A stretch of 64,000 bases of DNA from NCBI GenBank assembly GCA_024196135.1, contig JAMQCK010000063.1, forward strand, positions 1 through 64,000. Reading direction: 5' to 3'. This stretch comes from Pleurotus ostreatus/Saccharomyces cerevisiae fusant (Eukaryota; Opisthokonta). The position numbers and the translations under genes are program-made. Within the stretch, counting starts at the first letter, position 1; each line of letters begins with the position of its first letter. The notes beneath the pieces are model-generated. The model was not told the origin of the DNA. It did not search any database and saw nothing but the letters and a program-made list of their open reading frames with translations. Of the stretch, positions 22,474 through 33,423 are shown in pieces.

Positions 22474-24618
22474 ATGGCCGACGCGCAAACAGCGCGACTC
22501 TGCACGCAGATCATCAACTCCCACTTCGGTCCCTTGACCGCGGTGAGTCGCCTACTCCCCCTCGCAATGACTCCCCCCGCTCATCATACCTCTCCCCCTC
22601 CGTAACTCATGATCTATAGAAAGTTGCCGACGCCCTCCTTACCCGTGGACGGCTCCCCGTTCCCCAGATTGTCCGTGCGACGGGCCTGCGTCCGCGCACA
22701 GTACGCGCTGCCTGCCTCGTCCTGCTGCAACACAATGTGCTGTGGTACGCGCTCGACCCGATTGACGGCGAGGTCCTCGAGATCAGCCCCGAAGAATGCA
22801 TGCTACGACTACGATTTGGACGCGCGGTCTGGCAGGCGGGGCAGCTGTTCGGGCAGGCGGTGCGTACTAGTGATGAGTGCGCGACTTTGGCTGACGCGCG
22901 CCTAACGCAGGGCTCGGATATTGTGCAACTCGTATTAGACCATGGAAAGCTCAGACCACCACAGATTGTGGAACAGCTATCCTTGTCCAGCTCCAAGGGT
23001 GTGTACATCCTCTACCATTGCCCGGTGGCGCGCATTCTTACTCACCGACACTCTTCCCCCACACCAGAAACATCCCTCCACCGTCAGACCCTCCATAAGC
23101 TCGTCACCCTCGCATACCTCAAGCCCTCCACACCCAAACGGCACCTGTCACCGCGCGACAAAGCAATCAAGTACGAGCTCGAGGAGAAGGCCAAAATCGC
23201 GGGCTTCCCGACTGCGAAGGAGCTAAGGGAGGCGAAGGAGGCGGCGGTCGCGAGGTTGAGAAGAGAGGAGGAGGAGGATGCGGCTTGTGGGTTGGTGCGT
23301 GGGCTGTGAAGCTTGGATGACCGGCGGGTCTAACGATACAGGGTCGCAGAAACGGAAAGCGAGGGAACAACCGGGGTATAGACCGGCTAAGATCAGGGTG
23401 AGTGAGGGTTGTGGTGAGCGACGAGGGAGTTTGTGCTGATGAGCCACTAGAAACGAGAAGACGAGGAGGAAATGGAAGTGAATGTACGTGCGGTATACAT
23501 GATGCGGTTCTTGCGCCTGACATCCTTCAGGACGAAGTGTACTTCAGAGTCAACTTCGACAAGTTCAACACACACATCCGTAATCAGGTATGGAATCATG
23601 ATGGGCTGTGCCGCTTGTGTACGCTAACGGTCTACAGCTGATAGAGAAAGCTGTACGAGAACGGTTCAACGAAGGCGCTGCTGCTGTGATGCGCGCCGTA
23701 TTGAAGGCGACAGAGTCTACACAAACTGGCTTGACAGAAGAGCGTTCAGGTAGGGTACTTTCACTGCTCGTCGTTCATAGTCTTACCTCAACTTCGCAGA
23801 CGCCGTATCCATCGGCAACATCATCCTCAACATCCCCGAAGATGCAGACCTCGCGTCCGGCCTCGCCATCTCCGCCTCCAAAGCCTCTAAATCCACCTGC
23901 ACAAAACATTACCTCGACCTTCTCGCTTGCACCGACAATCCCACCCCCACAGGCCGCGCCTCCGCCTTCCTCTCCTACGGCTCGAAAATCCAGGCCGAAT
24001 TCGGGCTGATTGGCAGGCGACTGAGAAGACATGTCCTGGAGGCGTCAGCAAGAGAGAAGCACGGGGCGAACGGGCTGCGAGTGGTCAGGCTGTTGCTAGG
24101 CAGCGGGAAGCTGGACGACAAGCAGGTCGCGCATGGGGTGATGCTACCGGCGAAGGATGTGCGGACAGTACTTGCGGCGCTGGCAGCGGACTCGCTGGTG
24201 AGCACGCAGGAGGTACCGAAGACGGCGGATCGGAACCCAACGAGGACATTCTATCTTTGGTGTGTTTACCACGACTTGCAACGTCATGATCATTCCTAAC
24301 GACCAACACGCTCATAGGCACGTCGACCAGACAAAAGCGTATACCGTCCTGCTTGGCGAGCTGTACAAGACGTTGTATAATATCGGCGTGCGCCAGCAGG
24401 CGGAACGGGAGGAGCCGATGGTGCGGGCGGTCTTGGAGAAGCGGCAGCGAACGGACGTGCGGGCGGACGAGAGCTTGCTGACGCGGCTCGACCGGGAGAT
24501 CTTGGGCGAGTGGGAGCGGAAGGAGGAAAAGCTGACCGTGCTCGAGATGCGCGTGGAGGAGTGCGTGTTTCTGTTGCGCGACCTCGGCGTGCTGGGGTCG
24601 GAGGAGATCCCCGTGTAG
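22474..24618 (+). CDS. RPC82: DNA-directed RNA polymerase III subunit RPC82 (RPC3/POLR3C)
   Basis: Nuclear subunit of the Pol III initiation heterotrimer (RPC82-RPC34-RPC31), built of four winged-helix domains. ATG 22474 (MADAQTARLCTQIINSHFG) fits the family N-terminus; an intron follows after PLTA. First winged helix: VADALLTRGRLPVPQIVRAT and LVLLQHNVLWYALDP. Then IVQLVLDHGKLRPPQIVEQL, TLHKLVTLAYLKPSTPKRHL, a charged linker with REQPGYRPAKIRKREDEEE, YFRVNFDKFNTHIRNQLIEK, EFGLIGRRLRRHVLEA, DKQVAHGVMLPAKDVRTVLA and the C-terminal coiled coil ending LGVLGSEEIPV. About nine introns. It is a housekeeping gene that separates the two siderophore-type genes. Confidence 0.9.
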
Positions 24619-24774
24619 AGGTTGAGCACAGGGAGACTTGGGTGTATTTTAGTGCGTGTCGTGGCGATGGGAATGTTGTACAACTGAGCCAGGTCGCAGC
24701 AACGAATTGCCGGGTGTATGGGTGTTCCTGCAGGTTCGTCGTCGTGCGCGCACGCCTCCCGCACGACCCCACGC

Positions 24775-24835
24775 TTATCAGATTATGCAGGGCATGCTGC
24801 GGGATATCAAATCTGATTAGATTGCGCGTGATAAG
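24775..24835. promoter_or_regulatory. GATA-element cluster upstream of the enoyl-CoA hydratase
   Basis: It holds an exact ATCTGATAA on the minus strand (24775-24783) and a second GATAAG on the plus strand (24830-24835), with two near matches (atctgatta) around. The exact site is 345 bp before the hydratase ATG. The remainder of 24619-25127 shows no gene. Confidence 0.55.
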
Positions 24836-25127
24836 ATACCTTCTGATTAGATCCTGCCAGGGCGGGTCGCCGTGCTGCGTCTTCCGCTGATCCCGGCTGG
24901 CTCGCTTGCAGGACGCAGGCCGAGTCGTCGGTCGCTCGAGGGGGATGGGCGCATGGATGTTCGCCCTGTTGAGCCCCTTGCGCGCGCGAACCAAGCCGAA
25001 TCGCGGTGGCGCGATCGGCGATCTGTCATGCGATCTCGGCTTGGGCTATGAGCCATCTTGCGCTCCTTCTGCACCGTCAGTCAATTGGCGTGCGCGCATG
25101 CGTGCCCCGCCTTTATAGTTCGCGCGC

Positions 25128-26296
25128 ATGCCTGTCTCGACTGTTTCCCCTTCCCCTTCCTCCTCCTCCCTCCCCGTCCCCACCATAGGGTCCGCTCTCT
25201 CCCGCCCGCCACCACCGATGGCCCCAGACCCCGAACCCGCCGCGCAGGCGTACTTCCACAAGGTCGCCCAGCTCAAGGGCGTCTATGGGATCGCGCTCAA
25301 CCGACCCAAGTCGAAGAACGCTATCTCTGTTCAGCTGCTCGAGGTGGGCGCGCCGCTCTCTTCCCGCCGAGCGCGCCTGACGAGCACTCTATAGGACCTC
25401 GAGTGTGCCATCGAGCAGGCGATAGCCGAGCCCTCGTGCGTCGTCTGCTTCCCTTTCGCATCGCTCTTTACCTTACCCCATCTCGCTCAGCGTTCAATGC
25501 CTCATCTTCCACTCTTCGACGCCGGGCTGCTTCTGCTCTGGCGCGGACCTGATTGAACGACGTCAGATGTCTGACGCGGATGTGCATCGCTTCCTCGCCA
25601 ACCTGCGCCGCGTCTTCAGTCGCATCGACCACCTCGAGTTCCCCTCTATCTGCGCCATCGACGGTCCGGCGCTCGGCGGTGGGCTTGAGCTGGCGCTGAC
25701 GTGCGATTTTCGCATCGCTGGTGAGCTGGGCGTCTTCCTCGTCTCGTCACCGAAGCTAATGCGAAAGACAGCCCGTAACGTGACAAAGATCAGCTTTCCA
25801 GAGACTCGCGTAATGGCTTTCGACCCGTAGCGCTTTCTATCTGTGCTGACTGGCTCGTCATAGCTTGGTATAATCCCAGGCGGCGGCGGCACGCAACGCG
25901 CTCCACGTCTCATTGGCCTGACAAAGGCCAAGGAGCTCATTTTCACCGGACGCGAGCTCACCGCCGCAGATGCGCAGGAGCTGGGTACGTTTTCATTCAC
26001 GTTGTAGCTGTCGTGAGCTAATCACTAATTCTCTGACAGGTCTCGTCGACTATGTTGCCGACCACACTCAGACGGCATACGAGCGTGCTCTCCTCCTCGC
26101 TGCCGAAATCGCCAAAAGCGCCCCGCTCGCCCTCCGCGCCGCCAAGGCCGCCATCTCGCGCTCGCTCGAATTTTCGTTGGACGACGCGTTAGACTATGAA
26201 CGCTCGTGTTATGAGCCGCTGCTGAAGACGCAGGATCGGACCGAGGCGCTGGATGCTTTCAGGGAGAAGCGCGCGCCGGTGTTTGTGGGCAAGTAG
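25128..26296 (+). CDS. Enoyl-CoA hydratase/isomerase, methylglutaconyl-CoA hydratase (AUH) type
   Basis: Crotonase-fold enzyme resembling AUH, which interconverts 3-methylglutaconyl-CoA and HMG-CoA in leucine breakdown. Exons are 25128-25343, 25395-25435, 25491-25720, 25772-25809 (38 nt), 25864-25984 and 26040-26296. Key motifs: [12 protein letters not shown]; oxyanion-hole/CoA segment [36 protein letters not shown] with the first active-site Glu; [20 protein letters not shown] with the second Glu; [19 protein letters not shown]; ending [14 protein letters not shown]. The N-terminus is Ser/Pro-rich and could be a weak mitochondrial presequence; no PTS1 is present. In ferrichrome A producers a homologous hydratase (Fer4 in Ustilago) is thought to supply methylglutaconyl-CoA. 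The GATA cluster upstream suggests such a role, but leucine catabolism is the default alternative. Confidence 0.88.
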
Positions 26297-26464
26297 ATGA
26301 ATGGAGAGGTAGAAGTAGAAGGTGACATGTGTTGTAATATTATTCTTTTGTTATGCTCGCAAGGGTGTTCGCGTATCGAATGAACGAACACCATGAGCGG
26401 TTGAATGGGTCTACCGTCTTTGCAGATCCCAGGCCTCAGGGACCGTAATGACAGCCCGCTCAAC

Positions 26465-26548
26465 GGCTCTGTAGTGTAGTGGTTATCACCCGGGATTCTG
26501 ATGTCTGTCGGTTTTCCCGTGACCCAGGTTCGATCCCTGGCAGGGCCT
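26465..26548 (+). tRNA. tRNA-Gln (anticodon CUG) with a 12-nt intron
   Basis: The acceptor stem GGCTCTG pairs with CAGGGCC (one G-T pair) with discriminator T. D-arm GTG..CAC. Anticodon stem CGGGA/TCCCG with loop TTCTGA-T, giving anticodon CTG. T-arm CCAGG-TTCGATC-CCTGG carries the internal B box. The intron at 26502-26513 follows position 37, the canonical site. Confidence 0.9.
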
Positions 26549-26712
26549 TGATACAAAGAGAGTCCATAGTTTTTCTTCTTCCAAACACTGTCTATCTGCT
26601 GCGGATGCCTTCGCGAGAGGAGATCCAAAGGAGATCTCAAAAAGATTCGAGGATGCGATGAGTTGTCACGATTGGATGCCACGTCGCATCTTCGGGAGAT
26701 GCCGTCAGCTCA

Positions 26713-27828
26713 ATGAACTCAACCATGACCATCACAGAATACGGGGGTGAGGGAAGACAGGGCTTTCTGCACGTCTTACATACTCATGATGATGCAGGTC
26801 CTGTGCTCGCGGCGTTGCTTGCTGCAGCAATTTCCTGGGTCGGGCGCTTTACTTTGCCCCAGATGCAAGCCCTCTTCGTGGCGCTACTAAAGGAGTGCCC
26901 GGCTGATGGGTTCTCGGGAATCCACCTCATAGCACAGGCAGAACGTCTAGTTTGCGCAGCGACTGCCCTCGTGAACGCTATCCCAAGTCCTGCGCTCACC
27001 TATTTCTTCACCTCTGTCGCCGCGCCGCTCGTTTTGTTCCCCATCCTCGAGTCCACTCGGCCGGGTGTCCCTGCCCACCTGTCCCGCCCCGTCGTCGCCT
27101 TGTTGTTCTCCCATGTCCTCCTCCTCCCGCTCTCAATACTTCTCTATGCCCTGCTCTTCCTCATGCGCAGCCGCTCCTCGCTTCCAGCCCCGCTCGCGCA
27201 AGCCCACGCCGAGTCCGCCGTCTTCGGCTTCCTCATCGGCCCCACAGTGCTCTCCGGCGCCATGCTCGGGCTCGAGGACCCGGGCGTGACTGCGGTGTGG
27301 CAGTTCGCCGGCCTCGTGAGCGCGGGCGCGCACTACGCGCACCTCCTCGCGCGTCGGGCGACGGAGTCCGGGTACGAGCTCGTGCGCGGGGCGCTGCTGG
27401 TGGTGTTCATGCTCTCGTCGTCGTCGCACATCGCGCTAGCGGCGGAGGTGTTGGGGGATCCAGGCAGGCTTGTGGACGTGGTGCTGCCGACCTTCGGGGT
27501 GACGTTGGCGGAGAGGGCGTTGGATGCGCTGAAGTGGACGGGGTTGGTCGGCGTGTGGTCGACAGTCTTTGCGACGCTCTCTTTTGCGGGCAATCTGCAG
27601 CAGCTGCTTGGGCTCATTGGGTGGTATGTTTTTGCTCTGCCTTTCGCGGGTCCAGCAGCAGCTATCACGGGTACGCTGCTCTGGCGCGAATCGCGGACGC
27701 AGCCGGAGAAAGCCATCGCTCCCACTGTGGACAAGCTGGCAGTCGCAGACCAACCCCAAGGTGACTCGGATGCACTCGTGCAGTCCACAAAACCCGCGAT
27801 AGACCTCGAGCCGAGATTCGAGTTCTAG
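26713..27828 (+). CDS. Unknown multi-pass membrane protein
   Basis: I do not recognise a family. ATG 26713 opens MNSTMTITEYGG. Read without splicing the protein is 371 aa. A consensus intron (GTGAGG donor at 26750, CAG acceptor at about 26800; 51 nt, divisible by three and without a stop) could remove 17 residues and join EYGG to PVLAALLAAAISWVGRF. About seven or eight hydrophobic spans are visible, including TYFFTSVAAPLVLFPI, VALLFSHVLLLPLSILLYAL, AVFGFLIGPTVLSGAMLG, LLVVFMLSSSSHIALAA, WSTVFATLSFAG and IGWYVFALPFAGPAAAITG. The tail of about 50 residues is hydrophilic and probably cytosolic. Layout resembles small fungal integral-membrane cyclase- or sensor-like proteins, but no diagnostic motif is seen. 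Remarkably few introns for this genome. Confidence 0.7.
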   Translation: MNSTMTITEYGGEGRQGFLHVLHTHDDAGPVLAALLAAAISWVGRFTLPQMQALFVALLKECPADGFSGIHLIAQAERLVCAATALVNAIPSPALTYFFTSVAAPLVLFPILESTRPGVPAHLSRPVVALLFSHVLLLPLSILLYALLFLMRSRSSLPAPLAQAHAESAVFGFLIGPTVLSGAMLGLEDPGVTAVWQFAGLVSAGAHYAHLLARRATESGYELVRGALLVVFMLSSSSHIALAAEVLGDPGRLVDVVLPTFGVTLAERALDALKWTGLVGVWSTVFATLSFAGNLQQLLGLIGWYVFALPFAGPAAAITGTLLWRESRTQPEKAIAPTVDKLAVADQPQGDSDALVQSTKPAIDLEPRFEF

Positions 27829-28005
27829 CAAAGTACGCACGTCGTTCTCAGATACCCAGCGCGCAGCTCACACAACTTGGACAGCAGGATCTACAATAAC
27901 ATGCCCGAGAGAGAAATATGATACAGGGTGTTCAGATAGCAATGTCACAGCCAAATAGAATGCGAGAATAAGGGGCAAGGGGGGTCGGGAGGTCGTGCAT
28001 GCACG

Positions 28006-31000
28006 TCAACGTCTGCCCTTCCCGTTCGACTTGCCGTTAACGGGCGCCTTCTTCTTTGCACCACCGTTGACCGCCTTTTTCTTTGGCCTGTCGTCGTCCG
28101 AGTCCGGCACGTTCTCTGCGCGCTTCTTGTCCGCTGCGAAGATATCAGCACTCCGCACCTCGCAGACTCGCTTAGTAAGGAACTCACACTTCGCCGCCTT
28201 CCTCTCCAGCTCATCCCAGTCATCGCCCTCATCGCTGATGTCGCTCCCGCTGTACGACCCACTGTCGCTTGCGCTCGCGTCGTCGCTGAAGTCGCTCTCG
28301 CTGGCACTCTCGCTCTCCTCGAATGCCTCTGACTCCTCGAACTCGGACTCCGTGTCGGACTCGCCTGACGAGCCGTCGTTCTGCGCGCCCTCGGGGCCGC
28401 CGAGGAACTCCCAGCCACCCTGGAGGAAGAACTCGTGCGGGTCCTCGTTGATGTGCTTCATGATGGGGCCCCAGTTCAAGTTGACCGGGCCCTCGCTCAT
28501 GGGGATGTCGACGGAGCTGTGGGGCTCGTTAGCAATAAGGCCGTTGGTGCGAGAATGAGTGCTCACTCTAGCCAATTCTTGACATCGTCCATCGCCGAGG
28601 ATGATATCGAGTTAATGTGTAACGGTGTCCGAGTGTAGTCGCGGAAGATGAAGACGAGATCGAACTGCTTCAAGCCGTACTGCACACGCTCCAGCGACGC
28701 GATCTCGATTTCAGAAAGCGTGACGACGAGGAATGGTGGGTCTGTTAGGTGAACCAAGCATTCGGTTGTCGGCTGCAGTCGTACGGCGGAGCGGAAGGGC
28801 ACGCCTTCGAATGAGAGTTCACGGAAAGGAATGTCAAGCTCGAAGGTGTCTTCGATCTGCAAAGGCGGTTAGTGTCATGGTCCGCGGGAAGCAAAATGAA
28901 AAGCACTGACAGATGTAGCAGCGGCGTCCGCGATCTTCTCTGCGAAGCCCTTCACCTCCTTGTTAAGTTGTTGACGGCGCTTGCGCTCCTGCTGTTCCTG
29001 CTCAATCTCGTCCTCGTCACCGTATCGGTGCTTGCGCTTCCGGTTGCCTGTCTCATCGAACTGAACGTCGGTTGCTTCGCGGAAGAATTGGATGTCCTGA
29101 AGACGATGAGATGGTGCACGCGGGACGAAGATGTGGGCGAACGCACCGTCGCTTTCCTCTTGCCGACCATGATGGGCGCCTTGAGGTGGAAGTGGATGAT
29201 CACGAGCAATTCGTGATCGCAAGGCTGGAAGAAGAGGTGCTTTACGTTGTTGAACAGGATGTCTGCGAGCACCCAGGTCAGCCATATCCCGATCCTTACG
29301 CGAATAAACATACCTATCCTTTGCCCAATCGGCGACACGAAGCGGACACCATTCTGGTGGATCTCAACATCGCCCGGCAAGCGCTTGCCGTCCAGCGCAG
29401 GGCGCACGAACATGTCGGGCATGCGGACTGGTCTCCGGCCCTTGACCTCAACGAGCTTGTCCTGATCGATGACGTCTGCCATCTGCTTCCGTTGCTGTTC
29501 GCGCTTGTTGGCCTCCTTCTTCAGCTCGGTGATCTGCTTCTGGAGGTTATCGAAGCGCTGGCCGTCTGGTGAGCGGAAGGAGACGGAGCGAATGAAGGTG
29601 GCGTCTGGGTTTTCGAAGGGCTGAGAGCGAAGGTCAGTGCTGAATACGATCAGTTGACAGGAGCACGTACGGTATCCTCCTTCTTCCCTGCAAGCTGACC
29701 GGGCGTCTGGAAGTTGATTCGGAGGTAGGTGAACTCCCCCTCGTCGTTCTTGCTAACGTTCTTGATGGTGTTCACGTGGAACGGCACCGCGAACCCATTG
29801 ATCGGTAGAATGACGGTCTGAGCCTTGCGATCGACGAAAACCTTGTAGAATCATGAGCAACAGCGTAACACTCGGGACTTCAGAGACTTACCCTCAGACG
29901 CTCAACCTCTGGCGGCAACGCCATCTCGCCCTTGTAGCTCTGGAACTTCTTCCAGGTCTTGTCCTCGCCACCCTTGCCACCGCTGCCGTGACTGTAACGC
30001 TCCAAGCCGTCATTTTGCACCTTCTGGTGCAGCTCGCGCTGATGCTCGATGAAGCGCTGGAGGTGGGACTGATCTTCCTCCTGCTTCGCGCGGCGCTGAT
30101 TTCGCAGCACCTTTCCGGCGACGGTCTTGCTCTTCAGCGGCGTGCCGTTCGACTTCGGCTGCACGGGCGGCTTGCGCTCACTCTTCTTGGGCTTCTCATC
30201 TTCTTCGGGGGTGAGGAAGAAGAGGGTGTCCTTTGTCGATCTTGCGCCTTCGGTGAGGAGAACGGACTTGTTACCGTCGACCTTGATGGTGTCGGCGAGT
30301 TGCAAGGCGTACCTACTTTGATGAGCAGATAATTAAGCAAGAGTCGACAGCTACGTACTTCTGGCCGTTCTTATCGACAAGGTCGGTGAAGCCCAAGGCA
30401 AGGTTAAAAACCATGTTGGACTGTATGGTTCGGTTGTTCTTGCCGGATAACAGGAAGGTAGGGTCACGGAATTCGATACCCATCGAGAACCCGACGTTCT
30501 TGACGAAGTGCTTCTCCAGATCGGGGCTCTTGTCTCGCACGTAATCTAATGCGTGCTGGTAGACGTCCTTGGCGACGACGCCGTCGCCAATTTTCGACAA
30601 GAGCTCATTTTGCAGCGACAAGAGCAGGTTGTACTGCGCTTCTTGCTCCTGAATCATGTATTAGCAAGCAGATCACGCCGAGCGTAAGTAACACGCACGG
30701 GTGTGGGGTCGACGATCCACGTCCGTCCAACGTTTGCTGCATAACCCTTGTATCGAAGGGCGAAGGCTGCAAGGAGAACACCTTTGTGCGCGATGTTGTC
30801 GTTGGTGGAGATGGCGCTGAAGCGAATGTCGTAGCCAGTCGAAGTGGACTTCGAAATGACTACTGGAGGGTAACAGAAGTCGACAGCGTTGAAATCAATC
30901 TGATACGGTGTTCAGTGATTTGCTTCGTGCAGCGTAGCTTGCCACGTACATCTTGCAGCCCTTTACCCTTGCTCCAGACCTTCATATCCGGACCTTTCGT

Positions 31001-31894
31001 ATTGTCGCCCGGGCCTGAGCCTAACCGTGTCTCGATCTGTGTTGCAAAAGCCTCATGAGATATCTTAGCCTCCTTATCAAGGATCATCTCCAGCTTGGTG
31101 GCGACGTGGTGGCGAAGGAGGGTGGAGGTGAGGTTCGCAGCAGTCGTGACCAATTTCTGGGTTTGAAGTGAGCGCGCGCTGGTTGTAGCATCGGTATGGG
31201 TACACACCATCTCCTCCTCGTCTTTCACAGCGAGTAGGGCAGAAACTGCATGCGCAATATCCACGAGTTCCGGCTTCGACGAGGCAGCATCGACGGCCTT
31301 GTTGAACTCGCTGACGAGCCTGCCATTCGGCTGCTCCTTGAGAAGAGCTCCTACGCGCTCTTTCGACGTGTACAACTTGACGAACTTGGCCAATGAGTCA
31401 TTGGGGGGATCCTTTGGCTTAGGTACGGGTAAAATCTCGATGGGAACTGGAGTCTTCTCTAGCTGACCGAGGATCTTGGCTGCAGGTGGCGTGAGATTCA
31501 CATTGCACATCGACTTGTCTGGTAACGCACCCTTGGACGAAGAACATAGGAAGGTGATCTTGTCCTTCTCGAATAAGATTATGGTGGAGGGGAATTCATA
31601 GACGAGCAACCATTGCTGCGTAGGGTTGAGCGATCGGTGTCGGGTCTCCCTGCCACTGTACATACCTGGAGCGACATCCCCTTCGAGAAAAAGTCATCGT
31701 CTCCGTCACCAGCTGGGAGGATTATAGCATCTGCATTGGCTATGCTGCTGAAATCATTGTTGGGAGTCGCGTCCTGCGCGTCTCATCAGTTAAACGCGTC
31801 GTTCCAAGATCATGTCGCGCACCTTCCAAGCGTCAAGAAGACGCTTCAGGTGCGAGTTGAACAGCTCCTTGTTGAGCGTGGCCTTGGTCGCCAT
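28006..31894 (-). CDS. SPT16: FACT complex subunit SPT16
   Basis: Nuclear histone chaperone subunit that reorganises nucleosomes during transcription and replication with Pob3. ATG 31894 ([20 protein letters not shown]) matches the family start. N-terminal peptidase-like domain: [39 protein letters not shown], then [15 protein letters not shown] segment near 30470 and [20 protein letters not shown]. The dimerisation/middle domain includes [32 protein letters not shown] and [20 protein letters not shown], and the Rtt106-like part ends [18 protein letters not shown]. Then [20 protein letters not shown] and a long acidic Ser/Glu/Asp tail (28140-28400) that binds H2A-H2B, ending in a basic [14 protein letters not shown]. 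Length is normal for the family. About nine introns. Divergent from the cytochrome b561 gene. Confidence 0.93.
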
Positions 31895-32261
31895 CAAGAC
31901 GGCAGGAGCGCAGGACGAGGTATACGAGGCCAAAGCCCTTGACGCGCCTAAGACGCGAAATTTCAAATTCTTGTCATTCGAACTCCGCCGCTCTTTTGTG
32001 GCGCACAGGTGGCGTCCAGGCGGCTCGGTCGTTCGTCCACTCATGTCTGTCGTCGATATTCTTTGTCCAATGAAGTCTTTGTTGTTTTGCTTCTGTCTGT
32101 CTGCCTATGCTTTGCTTGAACCACAACGATGCGCCACGGACGTGCCGAGCGTAGTGCATCTCAATGTACGGGAACTGCGGGGAGATAGCCTGCCGTACCG
32201 ACTTGTTCCCGTCTTGCCCTTAGACTATCATCTTGACTCAACTGTGGGCTCCTATACGGCC
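31895..32261. promoter_or_regulatory. Divergent promoter region SPT16 / cytochrome b561
   Basis: This 367 bp region holds the 5' flanks of both genes. A single plus-strand frame is open here in line with the b561 start but carries no family features. No iron-type GATA element was seen. Confidence 0.4.
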
Positions 32262-33328
32262 ATGACCAGCAGCGTCTATGGTGACGGCTATGAATTGCTC
32301 TCCTCTGACCCCAGTAATGTCGCAAATGGCCAAACGCCGACCCCTACAAATCAGCAAAGCGAGGCGCGCAAAGGAGATGACTTCGCGAGACTTGCTGCTT
32401 TGGTATGTGTAGGTGTATCCGCACCCCAGTGCTGCTGCTCACCGGAAAATGGCAGGCTATGGCGCCCGTGAGCATATATAGATCTGATCCTCTGCGTACT
32501 TTCCTTATCACCCCTTCCTGCAGTGCCTCGTTGGCATCACAGTACTTGCTGTCCTCTTCAGTGGGCCCTTCTCCGCTGGGTGGTTTGCCTGGCATCCCCC
32601 ACTGGAAGCTATCGGCGTGGCGGCGATGATCTACGGCGCCATGCTCCTGCAACCCACCTCCACTCCTCAGGAGAAGGCCGCCGGCCTCGCCAAGCATCAA
32701 CTCGTAATCCTTTCCGTTGGCTTTCCTTCCGTCCTGCTCGGTGTCCTTGCTGTTGTGTACAACAAGTACGCGAAGGACAAGCATCACTTCACTAGTTGGC
32801 ACGCCGTAAGTCGGATGCGTGATAGCCAATCGTAAGAAGCACATTTGACCCAACGACGCTCAGAAAATCGGCATCCTATGCACGATATGGCTGCTAGCGC
32901 AGGTGGCCATCGGCGGCGCCAGCGTCTGGTTTGATGGGCGCGCCTTCGGTGGCGGGCTGACGGCCAAGAAGGTCTGGAAGTATCATCGGTGGGCTTGCTT
33001 CCTGACTTGCCTTCAAGTCGTCTGAGAAGACGTGTAGGATATCGGGCTACATACTCTTCACTTTGTTGATGGCCACCGTCCACATGGGTGGACAGTGGTC
33101 AGGATGGGGCAAGCGCAATGTCTCGCCCATCCTCCGCGCTATCGGTATGCTAACTTGTCGCTTTGCTGGATACGGCGGGGCTGACACTTCGAGTAGCGTA
33201 TTCTCTTGCTCCTCTGGTTCTCTTAGCTGCCTTGTTCATACGTGCAAGGTAGGTCTACTAATCTCACAATAGCCAATGATCCGCGTACGCTTACCCCCTT
33301 TCTCAGACCGTCCAAGATGGGATTCTGA
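32262..33328 (+). CDS. Cytochrome b561-domain membrane protein
   Basis: Multi-TM, di-haem b561-type electron-transfer protein; fungal members are usually of undefined donor and acceptor, ascorbate- or ferric-reductase activity being known in animal and plant relatives. ATG 32262 (MTSSVYGDGYELLSSDPS) opens a hydrophilic N-terminus. TM helices follow with the four haem-ligand candidate histidines in FAWHPPLEAIG, GLAKHQLVILS, FTSWHAKIGILC and VWKYHRISGYILFTLLM. The last exon encodes a short tail ending PSKMGF, stop at 33326-33328 after an intron from about 33250. At least five introns. No DOMON domain or signal peptide is seen. Convergent with the ARF-GEF gene, 95 bp apart. Confidence 0.83.
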
Positions 33329-33423
33329 TTCGATGTATTCGTTGTATATGCAGTATCCGGGACAATGCCAATAATTTACAATAGAGAAGACACATCCACA
33401 CATCATTCAGTCCGGACGCGGGA

